Assembly: GCA_050260055.1 (NCBI GenBank)
Contig: JBLNBO010000007.1
Coordinates: forward strand, 1 to 64,000
Source: JBLMYQ01 sp050260055
GTDB taxonomy: Bacteria > Bacillota > Clostridia > Acetivibrionales > UBA4821
Direction: 5' to 3'
Length of the DNA: 64,000 nt
Shown: in pieces, positions 15,722 through 24,924 of the stretch
Position numbering within the stretch: the first letter of the stretch is position 1
Layout of the letters: each line of letters starts with the position of its first letter
Made by a program: the position numbers and the translations under genes
The notes under the pieces: model-generated
Database searches by the model: none
Told to the model about the DNA's origin: nothing
The model's input: only the letters and a program-made list of their open reading frames with translations

Positions 15722-17719
15722 ATGCTAAACTTTAAAAGTATGAAGATGAGGATATTATTGCCAGTATTAGGAGTTGTATTTATCGGGTTTATAATTATTG
15801 TTGCAATGGTATACAATATAGCTGGAAACGAAATAAAAAGCAATATTGACCAAGTAAGCAGTGGTAAAGTTCAAAAACTTGCTAATTTGTGTGACAATAA
15901 AATTCAAAGGTATAAGGAACAAAACCAGCTAATCTCAGAATTACAAGACGTAAAAATCGGTATTAAAAACAATGTGCTTTTTAATAATAATAAAGCATTG
16001 GTAAAAAAAATAAGGGATTTATGTCCGGAAGCTGGAGATTTTGCAACAGCTGATATTCATGGAAATATGATTTCTTACGCTGGAACAAAAGCAAATATAT
16101 CTACCAGAGATTATTTTAAAAAAGCTATAAAAGGTGAAATAGCAGTATCACAACCAATACAATCAAAATCTACAGGTGGATTAATTATTACATGTGCAGG
16201 TCCGGTAAGGGATGATAATGGCAAAATTATCGGAGTATTCATTAACGGAGTAACTTTAAACAGTTTATCTGATATCATCAATCAAGAAAAGTTCGGAGAT
16301 ACAGGGTATGCATATGTTGTTGATAATACAGGCTTAATCATTGCACACCCAGTTAAAGATAAAATTATGGCAGAAAACCTAACAAAAAATTCTGATCCGG
16401 ATTTAGTAAGAACTACAAGAAAGATGATGAATGGAGAAAGTGGGATTGCATCATATACTTATGACGGTGTTGAAAAGATATCCTGCTATGGACCAGTCCA
16501 ATCAACAGGTTGGAGCGTTGCGGTTGCAGCTCCAAAAAGCGAAGTATATAAGAAAATTTCGTTGATTACCAGATTGCTGGTAATAATAAGCATAATAATG
16601 GTAGTAATAATTATTGGTGTAATTGTTGTAAGTGTTCAGTTAACAATTAAACCAATAGAAAAAATGGTTAAGGCTACTAAAGAAATCGCTGATGGAAACC
16701 TATGCCTAAAGGTTGATGTGAAGAGTGAAGACGAAATAGGCAGTATGGCTCTTGCACTAAACAATATGAGTGGTAATTTGAAGGGAGTAATAAACCAAAT
16801 CAAGGACTCAGCAACAAATGTATTAGGTGCAAGCGAAAAACTTGCTGCTTCTACTGAAGAATCAGGAGCATCAATGCAAGAAATAGCATCAGGAGTAAAC
16901 AGCATTGCTAGAGGAATGGTTGATAACTCCAGAAATATTGTTAACGCTACCAAAAATGTAGAGCAAGTAGCAAAGAGCGCGGAACAAGTTGCAACTTCAT
17001 GTAAAGAATTGGCAGATGAAAGCAAAAAGGTTAGAACAGATGCATTTAACGGTGGAGACTCTGTGAAGCAGGTTCTAAACTCTGTTGATGAAATTAATAG
17101 TTCTTCGAAAGAAGTTGGTATTGTAATAAATGAGCTTGGAAAGCTCTCTCAAGAAATTGGAGAAATAATTGAGATTATAACTGCGATATCAACACAAACC
17201 AACCTCCTCTCACTTAACGCTGCTATAGAGGCTGCAAGGGCCGGAGAAGCTGGTAGAGGTTTCTCAGTTGTTGCTGAAGAAATAAGAAAGCTTGCTGCAG
17301 GAAGCAGTGATGCTGCTAAAGATATTACCAAGCTTATAGTTGATGTCCAAAACAAGACTAACAACGCTGTAATGAAGATGCAGGACGGCGCTAAAAAGGC
17401 CGAAGAAGGACTTAAAAAAGCAACTGATGCAAGCGAATACATTCAAGGAATTATTAACTCAATAGACAACATTTCTAAACAGATAGTTGAAATATCCAAA
17501 TCTGCGAATCAGCAGGCTGATATTTCAAGTCAGATGAATGAAGCAATGATGAATATTTTGAGAATTACTGAGTCTACAGCTTCAAGTTCACAGCAAATGA
17601 GTGCAAGCGTAGAAGAACAAACCAGCGTATTCCAAGAACTTGGTAATGTTGCTTCTGAGCTATCACAAAATGCAGCATATATGACTGATATGTTTAAGAA
17701 ATTTAAAACCGAAGAATAG
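15722..17719 (+). CDS. methyl-accepting chemotaxis protein with dCache sensor
   Basis: A 665-residue transmembrane chemoreceptor. One membrane segment at ~10-30, a large extracellular double-Cache domain (~35-275), a second membrane segment (~281-306), a HAMP linker (~307-360) and a cytoplasmic signalling domain. The hairpin tip is recognisable as IEIITAISTQTNLLSLNAAI followed by EAARAGEAGRGFSVVAEEIRKLA. It relays ligand binding to CheA/CheW. No CheW-binding adaptor or flagellar genes lie near it. GGGAGGATGCGG precedes ATG 15722. The ligand is unknown; dCache domains often bind amino acids or organic acids. Confidence 0.94.
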   Translation: MLNFKSMKMRILLPVLGVVFIGFIIIVAMVYNIAGNEIKSNIDQVSSGKVQKLANLCDNKIQRYKEQNQLISELQDVKIGIKNNVLFNNNKALVKKIRDLCPEAGDFATADIHGNMISYAGTKANISTRDYFKKAIKGEIAVSQPIQSKSTGGLIITCAGPVRDDNGKIIGVFINGVTLNSLSDIINQEKFGDTGYAYVVDNTGLIIAHPVKDKIMAENLTKNSDPDLVRTTRKMMNGESGIASYTYDGVEKISCYGPVQSTGWSVAVAAPKSEVYKKISLITRLLVIISIIMVVIIIGVIVVSVQLTIKPIEKMVKATKEIADGNLCLKVDVKSEDEIGSMALALNNMSGNLKGVINQIKDSATNVLGASEKLAASTEESGASMQEIASGVNSIARGMVDNSRNIVNATKNVEQVAKSAEQVATSCKELADESKKVRTDAFNGGDSVKQVLNSVDEINSSSKEVGIVINELGKLSQEIGEIIEIITAISTQTNLLSLNAAIEAARAGEAGRGFSVVAEEIRKLAAGSSDAAKDITKLIVDVQNKTNNAVMKMQDGAKKAEEGLKKATDASEYIQGIINSIDNISKQIVEISKSANQQADISSQMNEAMMNILRITESTASSSQQMSASVEEQTSVFQELGNVASELSQNAAYMTDMFKKFKTEE

Positions 17720-17733
17720 AAAGTGACCATAAA

Positions 17734-17770
17734 TTAAAAACCCTTCAGATAAAATCTGAAGGGTTTTTAA
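17734..17770 (+). terminator. terminator after the chemoreceptor gene
   Basis: A 17-bp stem (17734-17750 with 17754-17770), rich in A on the 5' arm and T on the 3' arm. Confidence 0.85.
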
Positions 17771-17862
17771 TATTGAGCAATCTTTAACCTTTCTTTGTCA
17801 TATCCGCTTGGTGCAGTGCATAGACTGTACAAATAGATGGTACAAGGCTATGAGGGATGAAA

Positions 17863-18633
17863 ATGAAAATTATTGTTATAAAGGCTAAAAACTTTTACTC
17901 GATTTTTGGGTTGTTTATTTTATCTATCGCTGCACTTTTCTTGGGAGGATTACTATTGAATAATGCAGCTCAAGTGTTTACCCAGTCATCACAAAATCTT
18001 CCGATATATAGTGTTAAAACTACAGATAAAAAAGTTTCTATTACATTTGATTGCGCATGGGGGGCCAATGACATACCAATTATTCTTGATACATTAAAAA
18101 AGGAAAATGTTAAAGCAACATTCTTTCTTGTAGGAGAATGGCTTAATAAATATCCAAATCAATCTAAAGCAATTGCTGGTGGAGGACATGACGTAGGTAA
18201 TCATTCTGACTCGCATTTAAGGATGTCCCAGCTTTCAGTAAGCAGTATAAGAAATGATATTATAAATGCCAATACAAAAATTGAAAAGTTAACTGGGCAG
18301 AAATGTCTTCTGTTTCGTGCACCCTATGGAGACTATGATGAAAGGCTTGTAAAGGTTGCTATGGAACAAGGACAATATACTATTCAGTGGGATGTAGACA
18401 GCTTGGATTGGAAAAATATTTCGCCGGAGAATATATGTGAAAGGGTAATGGGAAAAATCAAAAATGGTTCAATAATTTTATTGCATAATGATACAAAATA
18501 TACTGCGATGACTTTGCCTATATTGATCAAAAATATAAAAAAAGCTGGATTTAGCATTGTTCCTGTTTCAGAATTGATCTATAGGGAAAAATATTATATG
18601 GATTTTGAAGGACGACAACATAACAAAAAATAG
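17863..18633 (+). CDS. polysaccharide deacetylase, PdaB-like
   Basis: A 256-residue NodB-fold deacetylase with an N-terminal membrane anchor (~10-38), so the catalytic domain lies outside the cell. Motifs: VSITFDCAWGANDIP (first motif), HSDSH (metal-binding HxxxH), RAPYGDYD (third motif), WDVDSLDW, and LLHND near the end. The first motif has Cys where the classical NodB metal-binding Asp sits, as in PdaB-type sporulation proteins that carry a changed TFD motif. ATG 17863 is spaced six bases from GAGGG; the ATG at 17857 is too close. A role in spore cortex or wall remodelling is likely but not proven. Confidence 0.87.
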   Translation: MKIIVIKAKNFYSIFGLFILSIAALFLGGLLLNNAAQVFTQSSQNLPIYSVKTTDKKVSITFDCAWGANDIPIILDTLKKENVKATFFLVGEWLNKYPNQSKAIAGGGHDVGNHSDSHLRMSQLSVSSIRNDIINANTKIEKLTGQKCLLFRAPYGDYDERLVKVAMEQGQYTIQWDVDSLDWKNISPENICERVMGKIKNGSIILLHNDTKYTAMTLPILIKNIKKAGFSIVPVSELIYREKYYMDFEGRQHNKK

Positions 18634-18672
18634 AGAAAGTTTTTATCACTTTAACTTTTACCATAATAATCC

Positions 18673-18713
18673 AGAAAAATATTCCTAAGTTTTTTAGGAA
18701 TATTTTTCTTTTT
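18673..18713 (+). terminator. terminator after the deacetylase gene
   Basis: A ~15-bp stem AGAAAAATATTCCTA / TAGGAATATTTTTCT followed by TTTT. Confidence 0.85.
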
Positions 18714-18883
18714 GCTGTAATGTCTAGATATTACTATTAATAATTATAACGTTTGATAGAGCACGTTTTAAAGTTTAGCATTGAAGATACTCATATTATA
18801 TACTAATATTTAATATAATAAATTGGAAACAGTTTTATGATATAATAGCCATACATACGAAAAATTGTGGAGGAATAATAGAA

Positions 18884-19777
18884 ATGAGCTTCAAATCTGG
18901 ATTTATAACCATTATAGGAAGGCCTAATGTAGGTAAATCAACACTACTTAATAAACTTGCCGGAGAAAAGATTGCAATAATGTCGGACAAGCCTCAGACA
19001 ACAAGAAATTCGATTAAAGCAATTGTAACAGGCAAAGATTATCAAATTGTTTTTATAGATACACCTGGAATTCACAAGCCAAAGCATAAGCTCGGAGAGT
19101 ATATGGTCAAATCGGCAACCGGTTCTATAGGAGATGTTGATGCAGTATTATTTGTTGTGGATGCATCAGATAAAGAGACTGGAGGCGGAGACCAGTTTAT
19201 ACTTGAGAAATTGCGCGATGTTAAGATTCCTGTTCTATTAATCTTGAATAAAATCGATACCGTAAAAAAGGAAGAGCTATTTACAGTAATATCTAGAATG
19301 AAAGATTTGTATAAATTTAGTTCGGTTATTCCGGTGTCAGCAATTGAGGGTGATGGAACTGATATTATAATAGATGAACTAAAAAAGATTATTCCTGAAG
19401 GGCCAAAGTTTTTCCCGGAAGATATGGTTACCGACCAGCCAGAGAGGATAATTGCAGCTGAAATTATCAGGGAGAAAGCCCTTCATTTACTGCAGGAGGA
19501 AGTGCCTCATGGTATTGCGGTAGAGGTAATTTCAATGAAAGAAAGAGGAGATAAGGATATCGTAGATATTCAGGCCAATATCTATTGTGAAAAAGAATCG
19601 CATAAACCGATAGTTATTGGCAGTAAAGGCTCAATGTTAAAAGAGATTGGAAGACGAGCAAGATTTGATATCGAAAGTTTTCTGGCAAGCAAGGTTTTTC
19701 TTGAATTATGGGTTAAAGTTAAAAAAGATTGGAAAGATAATGAAAATCTATTAAAAACGCTATTTAACGATTATTAA
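18884..19777 (+). CDS. era: GTPase Era
   Basis: A 297-residue essential GTPase that binds the 3' end of 16S rRNA during 30S maturation. G1 is GRPNVGKST (12-20), the switch region is followed by DTPGIHKPKH (G3) and LNKID (G4). A C-terminal KH domain is seen around GSMLKEIGRRARFDIESFL. GTGGAGGAATAATAGAA precedes ATG 18884. It heads the era-yqzL-recO cluster, a conserved Firmicutes order. Confidence 0.97.
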   Translation: MSFKSGFITIIGRPNVGKSTLLNKLAGEKIAIMSDKPQTTRNSIKAIVTGKDYQIVFIDTPGIHKPKHKLGEYMVKSATGSIGDVDAVLFVVDASDKETGGGDQFILEKLRDVKIPVLLILNKIDTVKKEELFTVISRMKDLYKFSSVIPVSAIEGDGTDIIIDELKKIIPEGPKFFPEDMVTDQPERIIAAEIIREKALHLLQEEVPHGIAVEVISMKERGDKDIVDIQANIYCEKESHKPIVIGSKGSMLKEIGRRARFDIESFLASKVFLELWVKVKKDWKDNENLLKTLFNDY

Positions 19778-19863
19778 TCAAAAATTTTCCCTGTATATGT
19801 TTTGTTTATTTAGGGAAACTTTAAAATATCAATTCTAAATTAACGAAAGAGGGGGAACCATTC

Positions 19864-19983
19864 ATGATTACTGAAGTTGTTTGGAAAACCTTTGAGAAAA
19901 CTGGAGATCTCAATGCTTATCTGATTTTAAAGGAGATTGAAACAAATAATCCTGAAAGCAAGAGGGAAGAAAAGAAGGAATAA
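19864..19983 (+). CDS. yqzL: YqzL-family small protein
   Basis: A 39-residue protein between era and recO, exactly where yqzL lies in Bacillus and clostridia. The pattern EVVWKTFEKTGDLNAYLILKE matches the family's W-K-x-F-x-x-T-G-x-x-x-x-Y-L core; the tail is a charged run. GAGGGGGAACCATTC precedes ATG 19864. The function of the family is unknown. Its short length explains why it is often missed. Confidence 0.85.
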   Translation: MITEVVWKTFEKTGDLNAYLILKEIETNNPESKREEKKE

Positions 19984-19995
19984 TCGGAGTATTCT

Positions 19996-20736
19996 ATGAA
20001 TCTTATTAAAACCCAGGGTATAGTTATCGGAGAAATAACTACCGGAGAAGCAGATAAAATTCTTACTATTTTCACTCAAAAACAGGGAATGATTAAAGCG
20101 GCAGTCAAAGGTGCTTGCAGACCTAAAAGCAGTATGATTGCTTGTTCGCAATTCCTTGTTTTTAGTGATTTTATATTATATAAGGGAAAAGATTTATATA
20201 GAATCAGCAGCTGCGATATTGTAGAACCTTTCTATAATATAAGGAATGATATAAAGAGGCTTACATATGCATCATATGCTGCTGAATTAGTTAAAGAAGT
20301 AATACATGAAAATATGCAAAGTAATAGAATAATGCAATTGTTTTTGAATACTCTTCATGCGATATCAAATTCTGAAAAATCCCTTGAGATGATAATAAGA
20401 GCCTATGAGCTGAGGTTAATGTCTTTATGCGGATATAGGCCGCGAATTGATTTATGCTCTGAATGCGGAAAGAATGCAGAATTAAGATCATTTGATTTTA
20501 CTAGAAATGGATTGATTTGTGTTGAATGCGAGGCTAACAGAGCCGGAGTAATAAGCGTTTCAGAGCCTACAGTAAATGCTATGAAGTACATAATAAAATC
20601 CGATATTAAGAAACTTTTCTCTTTTAACGTGTCTGAAATGGTTTTAAAAGAACTTAAACTTATTAATGAAATATATATAAAAGAAAAACTTGAAAAAGAA
20701 TTCAAGTCATTAAAAATGCTGGAGAAAATTTTATAA
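19996..20736 (+). CDS. recO: DNA repair protein RecO
   Basis: A 246-residue recombination mediator that helps RecR load RecA on SSB-coated single strands and anneals DNA. The N-terminal OB fold covers ~1-80 (TQGIVIGEITTGEADKILTIF), and the C-terminal helical part carries a four-Cys zinc site, CSECGKNAEL and CVECEANRAG (~150-180). It follows yqzL by 12 bases and is probably in the same transcript as era. Confidence 0.95.
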   Translation: MNLIKTQGIVIGEITTGEADKILTIFTQKQGMIKAAVKGACRPKSSMIACSQFLVFSDFILYKGKDLYRISSCDIVEPFYNIRNDIKRLTYASYAAELVKEVIHENMQSNRIMQLFLNTLHAISNSEKSLEMIIRAYELRLMSLCGYRPRIDLCSECGKNAELRSFDFTRNGLICVECEANRAGVISVSEPTVNAMKYIIKSDIKKLFSFNVSEMVLKELKLINEIYIKEKLEKEFKSLKMLEKIL

Positions 20737-20814
20737 TATGCTAATTTGCATAGTTTGCACAAATAAATTATAATTTAGCGAAAGAGGATAGAAAGGTAAG
20801 AGGGGGAAGATACA

Positions 20815-21660
20815 TTGAATAAAATAATAAGAAAACAGATTCTTGCTCAGTCAACAGTTTTGATGGATATAGAAAATTTAATGATTGCAAAAAAGGCCAA
20901 ACCAGGCCAATTTATTATATTAAGAGTAACCGAACACGGAGAGAGGATACCGCTTACTATTTCGGACTATGATTCTCAAAGAGGTATAATAACTATCATA
21001 TTTCAGGAAATCGGGAAAACTACAAGATTATTGGGAGAATTAAATATAGGGGACGAGATTTTAGATTTAGCAGGACCTCTCGGGAAATCATCGGATATAG
21101 AAGATTTGGATAGGGTTTTGGTAGTAGGCGGCGGACTTGGTACGGCATTGATATTTTCCCAGGTTAAAGAAATGCACAAAAGAGGGACAAAGGTGGATGT
21201 TATTATTGGCGCTCGCAATGAAAGCCTAATTATTCTAGAAAATGAAATTAAGAATTACTGCGAAAATCTATATATTGCAACTGATGATGGGTCTAAAGGC
21301 CATAAGGGATTTGTTACAGATATAATCAAAAAGTTGATTGAAGAAGGAAATCATTACGATAGAATATTTGCAGTTGGCCCTTTGATAATGATGAAGGTTG
21401 TCAGCAACCTTACCAAGCAATATAATGTGCCTACGACAGTAAGCATGAATCCGATTATGATAGACGGTACAGGAATGTGCGGAGGATGCAGGCTTACAGT
21501 GGGAGGAGAAACAAGATTCGCATGCGTAGACGGGCCGGAATTTGATGGTCATCTTGTAGATTTTGATGAAGCAATGAAAAGACAAACTATTTATAGAAGC
21601 GAAGAAAAAGTATCACTAGAGAAGCACTTGTGTAGAATGGAGGGTAATGCAAATGCCTAA
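20815..21660 (+). CDS. nfnA: NfnA-like FAD/NAD-binding subunit (sulfide/dihydroorotate dehydrogenase-like)
   Basis: A 281-residue ferredoxin-NADP reductase-type subunit: an FAD-binding beta barrel (1-~95, ERIPLTISDYD), an NAD-binding domain (~100-220, VLVVGGGLGTALIF), and a C-terminal Cys cluster for a 2Fe-2S centre (GMCGGCRLTVGGETRFAC). With the next gene it forms NfnAB, which in clostridia couples NADH and reduced ferredoxin to NADP+ reduction by electron bifurcation. The start is TTG 20815, spaced from GAGGGGGAAG; no ATG suits. It overlaps nfnB by eight bases. Confidence 0.88.
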   Translation: MNKIIRKQILAQSTVLMDIENLMIAKKAKPGQFIILRVTEHGERIPLTISDYDSQRGIITIIFQEIGKTTRLLGELNIGDEILDLAGPLGKSSDIEDLDRVLVVGGGLGTALIFSQVKEMHKRGTKVDVIIGARNESLIILENEIKNYCENLYIATDDGSKGHKGFVTDIIKKLIEEGNHYDRIFAVGPLIMMKVVSNLTKQYNVPTTVSMNPIMIDGTGMCGGCRLTVGGETRFACVDGPEFDGHLVDFDEAMKRQTIYRSEEKVSLEKHLCRMEGNANA

Positions 21661-23098
21661 CATGTCACTTAATAAGGTTAGTATGCCAGAGCAAGACCCT
21701 TCCGAAAGAAGAAATAACTTTAGTGAAGTTGCAGAAGGTTATACGCATGAGCAGGCAAAAGAAGAAGCTGATAGATGTCTAAGGTGCAATAATCGGCCCT
21801 GCGTTCAAGGTTGTCCTGTTAATGTCCAGATTCCAGAATTCATAAATTTAATTAAAGAAGATAAAATTGATGGTGCATATTCAAAGATTCTTGAGACTAA
21901 CAGCCTACCTGCAGTTTGTGGTAGAGTATGCCCTCAGGAGAACCAGTGCGAAAAGTTCTGCGTTAGAGGTAGAAAAGGCGAACCTGTTGCAATAGGAAGA
22001 TTGGAGAGGTTTGCGGCAGACAATGGGAATGAGTTTACAGTTGACAGTTTACAGTTGACAGTTAAAAACAAAAAATTAGAATCCGAAAGTCAGAATTCAA
22101 AAGGCAACTGTCAACTTGACGAAGCCAGTGTAGCAATTATTGGTTCAGGGCCTGCCGGATTAACTTGTGCCGGAGATTTGGCGAAAATAGGCTATAAAGT
22201 AACTGTATTCGAGGCTTTCCATATTGCTGGCGGAGTAATGGTTTATGGTATTCCCGAGTTCAGGCTTCCTAAAAAGATTGTGCAGAAAGAAATAGATAAC
22301 TTGAAAAAGCTCGGTGTTGAAATCAAGACAAATATGGTAATGGGGAAAATCCTCAATATTGATGATTTGTTTGAAATGGGTTATTCTGCTGTTTTTATAG
22401 GTACTGGCGCAGGTCTTCCAATGTTTATGAAAATTCCCGGCGAAAATTTAAATGGTGTAATGTCCGCAAATGAGTTTTTAACAAGAGTAAATCTAATGAA
22501 GGCATATATGTTTCCTGAAACTGATTCACCCGTAAAGTTAGGAAAAAGAGCAGCGGTTGTCGGGGGAGGGAATGTTGCCATGGATGCAGCAAGGTGTGCA
22601 CTGCGTCTTGGTGCCGAAAAGGTTTTTGTTATTTATAGGCGTTCGGAGAATGAAATGCCAGCCAGAAAAGAAGAATTGCACCATGCCAAGGAAGAAGGTA
22701 TTGAATTCAGATTTCTTACAAATCCTGTTAGGATTATCGGAACAGAAGACGGATGGGTAAAGGGTATAGAGTGTGTTGAAATGGAGCTTGGCGAACCTGA
22801 TGCATCTGGAAGAAGAAAACCAATAGTGAAAACGGACTCGAATTTTAATATAGAGATTGATACGGTAATAATGGCACTTGGAACCACACCTAATCCGATT
22901 ATATCAGATACAACAAAAGGATTGGATAATACTCCTAAGGGTGGAATTATGGCTGATGAGCAAACTGGTCAAACAAGCCGTGAAGGGGTATTTGCTGGGG
23001 GAGATATAGCGACAGGTGCAGCTACAGTTATCCAGGCAATGGGAGCGGGAAAGAAGGCTGCTAAGGCGATTGATGAATATATAAAAGGTAAGGAATAA
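21653..23098 (+). CDS. nfnB: NfnB / glutamate synthase small-subunit-like NADPH oxidoreductase with in-frame repeat insert
   Basis: A 481-residue flavoprotein: an N-terminal domain with eight Cys in iron-sulfur motifs (CLRCNNRPCVQGCP and CGRVCPQENQCEKFC, residues 42-103), then FAD (GSGPAGL, 164-170) and NADPH (VVGGGNVAMDAA) domains. It is often called GltA, but pairing with the upstream gene points to NfnB. GGAGGG at 21639-21644 favours ATG 21653. Between the iron-sulfur domain and the FAD motif, residues ~124-157 are not expected in the family and are encoded by a palindromic ACTGTCAACT-type repeat; the frame stays open. Activity probably survives because the insert is at a linker. Confidence 0.9.
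   Translation: MPNMSLNKVSMPEQDPSERRNNFSEVAEGYTHEQAKEEADRCLRCNNRPCVQGCPVNVQIPEFINLIKEDKIDGAYSKILETNSLPAVCGRVCPQENQCEKFCVRGRKGEPVAIGRLERFAADNGNEFTVDSLQLTVKNKKLESESQNSKGNCQLDEASVAIIGSGPAGLTCAGDLAKIGYKVTVFEAFHIAGGVMVYGIPEFRLPKKIVQKEIDNLKKLGVEIKTNMVMGKILNIDDLFEMGYSAVFIGTGAGLPMFMKIPGENLNGVMSANEFLTRVNLMKAYMFPETDSPVKLGKRAAVVGGGNVAMDAARCALRLGAEKVFVIYRRSENEMPARKEELHHAKEEGIEFRFLTNPVRIIGTEDGWVKGIECVEMELGEPDASGRRKPIVKTDSNFNIEIDTVIMALGTTPNPIISDTTKGLDNTPKGGIMADEQTGQTSREGVFAGGDIATGAATVIQAMGAGKKAAKAIDEYIKGKE
22033..22117. repeat. palindromic repeat inside nfnB
   Basis: AGTTGACAGTT occurs twice in tandem (22039-22049 and 22053-22063), and its exact reverse complement AACTGTCAACT lies at 22106-22116, giving a possible hairpin with a loop of about 42 bases. 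The same 11-mer occurs twice before ligA. The element adds about 30 codons without a stop. Confidence 0.8.
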
Positions 23099-23126
23099 AA
23101 TAAATATAGATTAACAATAGAAAAGC

Positions 23127-23792
23127 TTACAAATTTTCCATTAAATTCTGTTCTGCGTTTTTTACATGTTTGGTTGCTAAATTCTCAGCCATCTCAGGTT
23201 TTTTATCGAGAATTGCACGGTAAATTTCCATATGTTCCTGCAAAGCCTTTTCGGCACGCCCGGGTTTTTGGAAAGAGGCTTTCCTTGCTCTTAATACATA
23301 CATATGAAGCATTCCTAATACCTGGATAAGGGGACGGCTCTTAGAGGAATTAAATATCATTGAATGAAACTGGGTATCAATGCCCAGCAGTTTTTCATAA
23401 TCTTTTTTATTTGTATAAAGCTCCATTAAATCCATGATTTCTTCAAAACGCTCAATTTCACGAGCAGTTATCCTTTCAGCACATAACCTTGCAGCTAAGC
23501 CTTCAACTTGGATTCTTATTGAATAAATATCCTTGATATCTTCAAGGGTTATTCCTATAACAATAGCACCCTTGTTTGGAATAATCTTAACAAGTCCCTC
23601 CTGCTCAAGCTGAAAAATAGCTTCCCTTACCGGAGTTCTGCTAATATTTAATTCTTTTGTAAGTTTCAACTCGCAAAGCCTTTCCCCGTCAGAATATACC
23701 CCATTCAGAATTCTATTTTGAAGTATGTTAAAAATCTTCTGAGTTAAGGAATAACCTTGTTGGCTTATTAATTCTATATCAGTGCCAGCCAT
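23127..23792 (-). CDS. GntR-family regulator, FadR/FCD type
   Basis: A 221-residue repressor-type protein: N-terminal winged helix (~12-75, ERLCELKLTKELNISRTPVR) and a C-terminal all-helical FCD ligand domain (~85-215) in which DTQFHSMIF supplies a typical metal or ligand His. It is the last gene of the Re-citrate synthase operon, six bases after the IDH stop. A 28-bp perfect palindrome with the GntR-type core GTATAC overlaps the operon's predicted promoter (28263-28290), so the protein is expected to control its own operon. The effector is unknown; an intermediate such as citrate or 2-oxoglutarate is a guess. Confidence 0.9.
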   Translation of the reverse strand: MAGTDIELISQQGYSLTQKIFNILQNRILNGVYSDGERLCELKLTKELNISRTPVREAIFQLEQEGLVKIIPNKGAIVIGITLEDIKDIYSIRIQVEGLAARLCAERITAREIERFEEIMDLMELYTNKKDYEKLLGIDTQFHSMIFNSSKSRPLIQVLGMLHMYVLRARKASFQKPGRAEKALQEHMEIYRAILDKKPEMAENLATKHVKNAEQNLMENL

Positions 23793-23798
23793 TTAACA

Positions 23799-24803
23799 TT
23801 ATCTCCCTTCAAGTCTTTGGATTATTTCATCGGCAAATTCGTCTGTACTTAAACTTCCTCCTAGGTCTTGTGTCAAGAATTTTCCTTCAAAGAAAATAGT
23901 AGATAATATGTTTTCAATTGATTCTGATGCTTGAATTTCGCCAATATGCCTTAGCATCATACAGCCGGATAGAATTGCAGCAGTTGGATTGGCGATGCCT
24001 TTCCCTGCAATATCTGGGGCACTTCCGTGTACAGGTTCAAAAACAGATGCTTGAAGGCCAATGTTTCCGGAAGGAGTTATGCCCAATCCACCAATTAAAC
24101 CTGAGCATAGGTCGGAAATTATATCACCATAAAGATTAGGCATAACCATTACATCATAATTCTCTGGTGCTTGAACAAGCTTCATGCACATTGCGTCAAC
24201 AATCATTTCTTCAAATATAATATCAGTATACTCACTTGCAACTTCTCTTGCAGTATTTAGAAACATGCCATCAGTGCACTTCATAATATTTGCCTTGTGA
24301 ACAGCGGTAACTTTCTTTCTTGATTCTTTTTTGGCTAACTCGAAAGCATACCGTACAATCCTTTCAGAACCTTTGCGTGTAATAACTTTTACACTTTCGG
24401 CAGTGTCTTTATCAACCATATAATCCTTGCCACAATATATATCTTCAGTGTTTTCGCGTACAACAATCAAATCAATATTCTCATACCTGGATTTTATTCC
24501 TGCATAATTTTTGCATGGGCGGACATTTGCATATAAATCAAGAGCTTGCCTTAGTGAAACATTTACGCTTCTAAATCCGCCTCCAATTGGGGTAGTAATA
24601 GGCCCTTTAAAGGCTAGTTTGTTATTCTTAATTGAAGATATTAAGCTGTCGGGCAGTAAAGTGCCGTGCTTTGAAAGCGCATTTGCCCCAGCTTCTTGAA
24701 TATCCCAATTTATTTTTAATCCAGTCGAATCAATAATACGTTTGGCAGCATTAATTACTTCAGGACCGATTCCATCACCGGGAATTAATGTAATGTTATA
24801 CAT
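23799..24803 (-). CDS. icd: NAD-dependent isocitrate dehydrogenase
   Basis: A 334-residue beta-decarboxylating dehydrogenase that converts isocitrate to 2-oxoglutarate. Motifs: ITLIPGDGIGPEV at the N-terminus, the substrate Ser-Arg region GGGFRSVNVSLRQALDLYANVRP, VRENTEDIY, and NLYGDIISDLCSGLIGGLG (in part). The sequence HGSAPDIAGKGIANP has Asp-Ile at the positions that in this family select NAD over NADP (NADP enzymes have Lys-Tyr). The start is ATG 24803 after AAAGGAAGGATAATT. Close relatives act on isopropylmalate or homoisocitrate, but the aconitase and citrate synthase neighbours favour isocitrate. Confidence 0.88.
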   Translation of the reverse strand: MYNITLIPGDGIGPEVINAAKRIIDSTGLKINWDIQEAGANALSKHGTLLPDSLISSIKNNKLAFKGPITTPIGGGFRSVNVSLRQALDLYANVRPCKNYAGIKSRYENIDLIVVRENTEDIYCGKDYMVDKDTAESVKVITRKGSERIVRYAFELAKKESRKKVTAVHKANIMKCTDGMFLNTAREVASEYTDIIFEEMIVDAMCMKLVQAPENYDVMVMPNLYGDIISDLCSGLIGGLGITPSGNIGLQASVFEPVHGSAPDIAGKGIANPTAAILSGCMMLRHIGEIQASESIENILSTIFFEGKFLTQDLGGSLSTDEFADEIIQRLEGR

Positions 24804-24830
24804 AATAATTATCCTTCCTTTCGTTATCAA

Positions 24831-24855
24831 ACAGTTGGCAGTTTACAGTTAAAAG
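24831..24855. repeat. degenerate ACTGTCAACT-type repeat before the IDH gene
   Basis: ACAGTTGGCAGTTTACAGTT lies between the aconitase and IDH genes and resembles the left arm of the repeat inside nfnB (22033-22063) with one or two changes. Confidence 0.5.
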
Positions 24856-24924
24856 AATAGCTTTATATATCATTTTGGGCATCACTCGGTAATCTATGCT
24901 TCTAGCTTAATATTCTTATACTGC

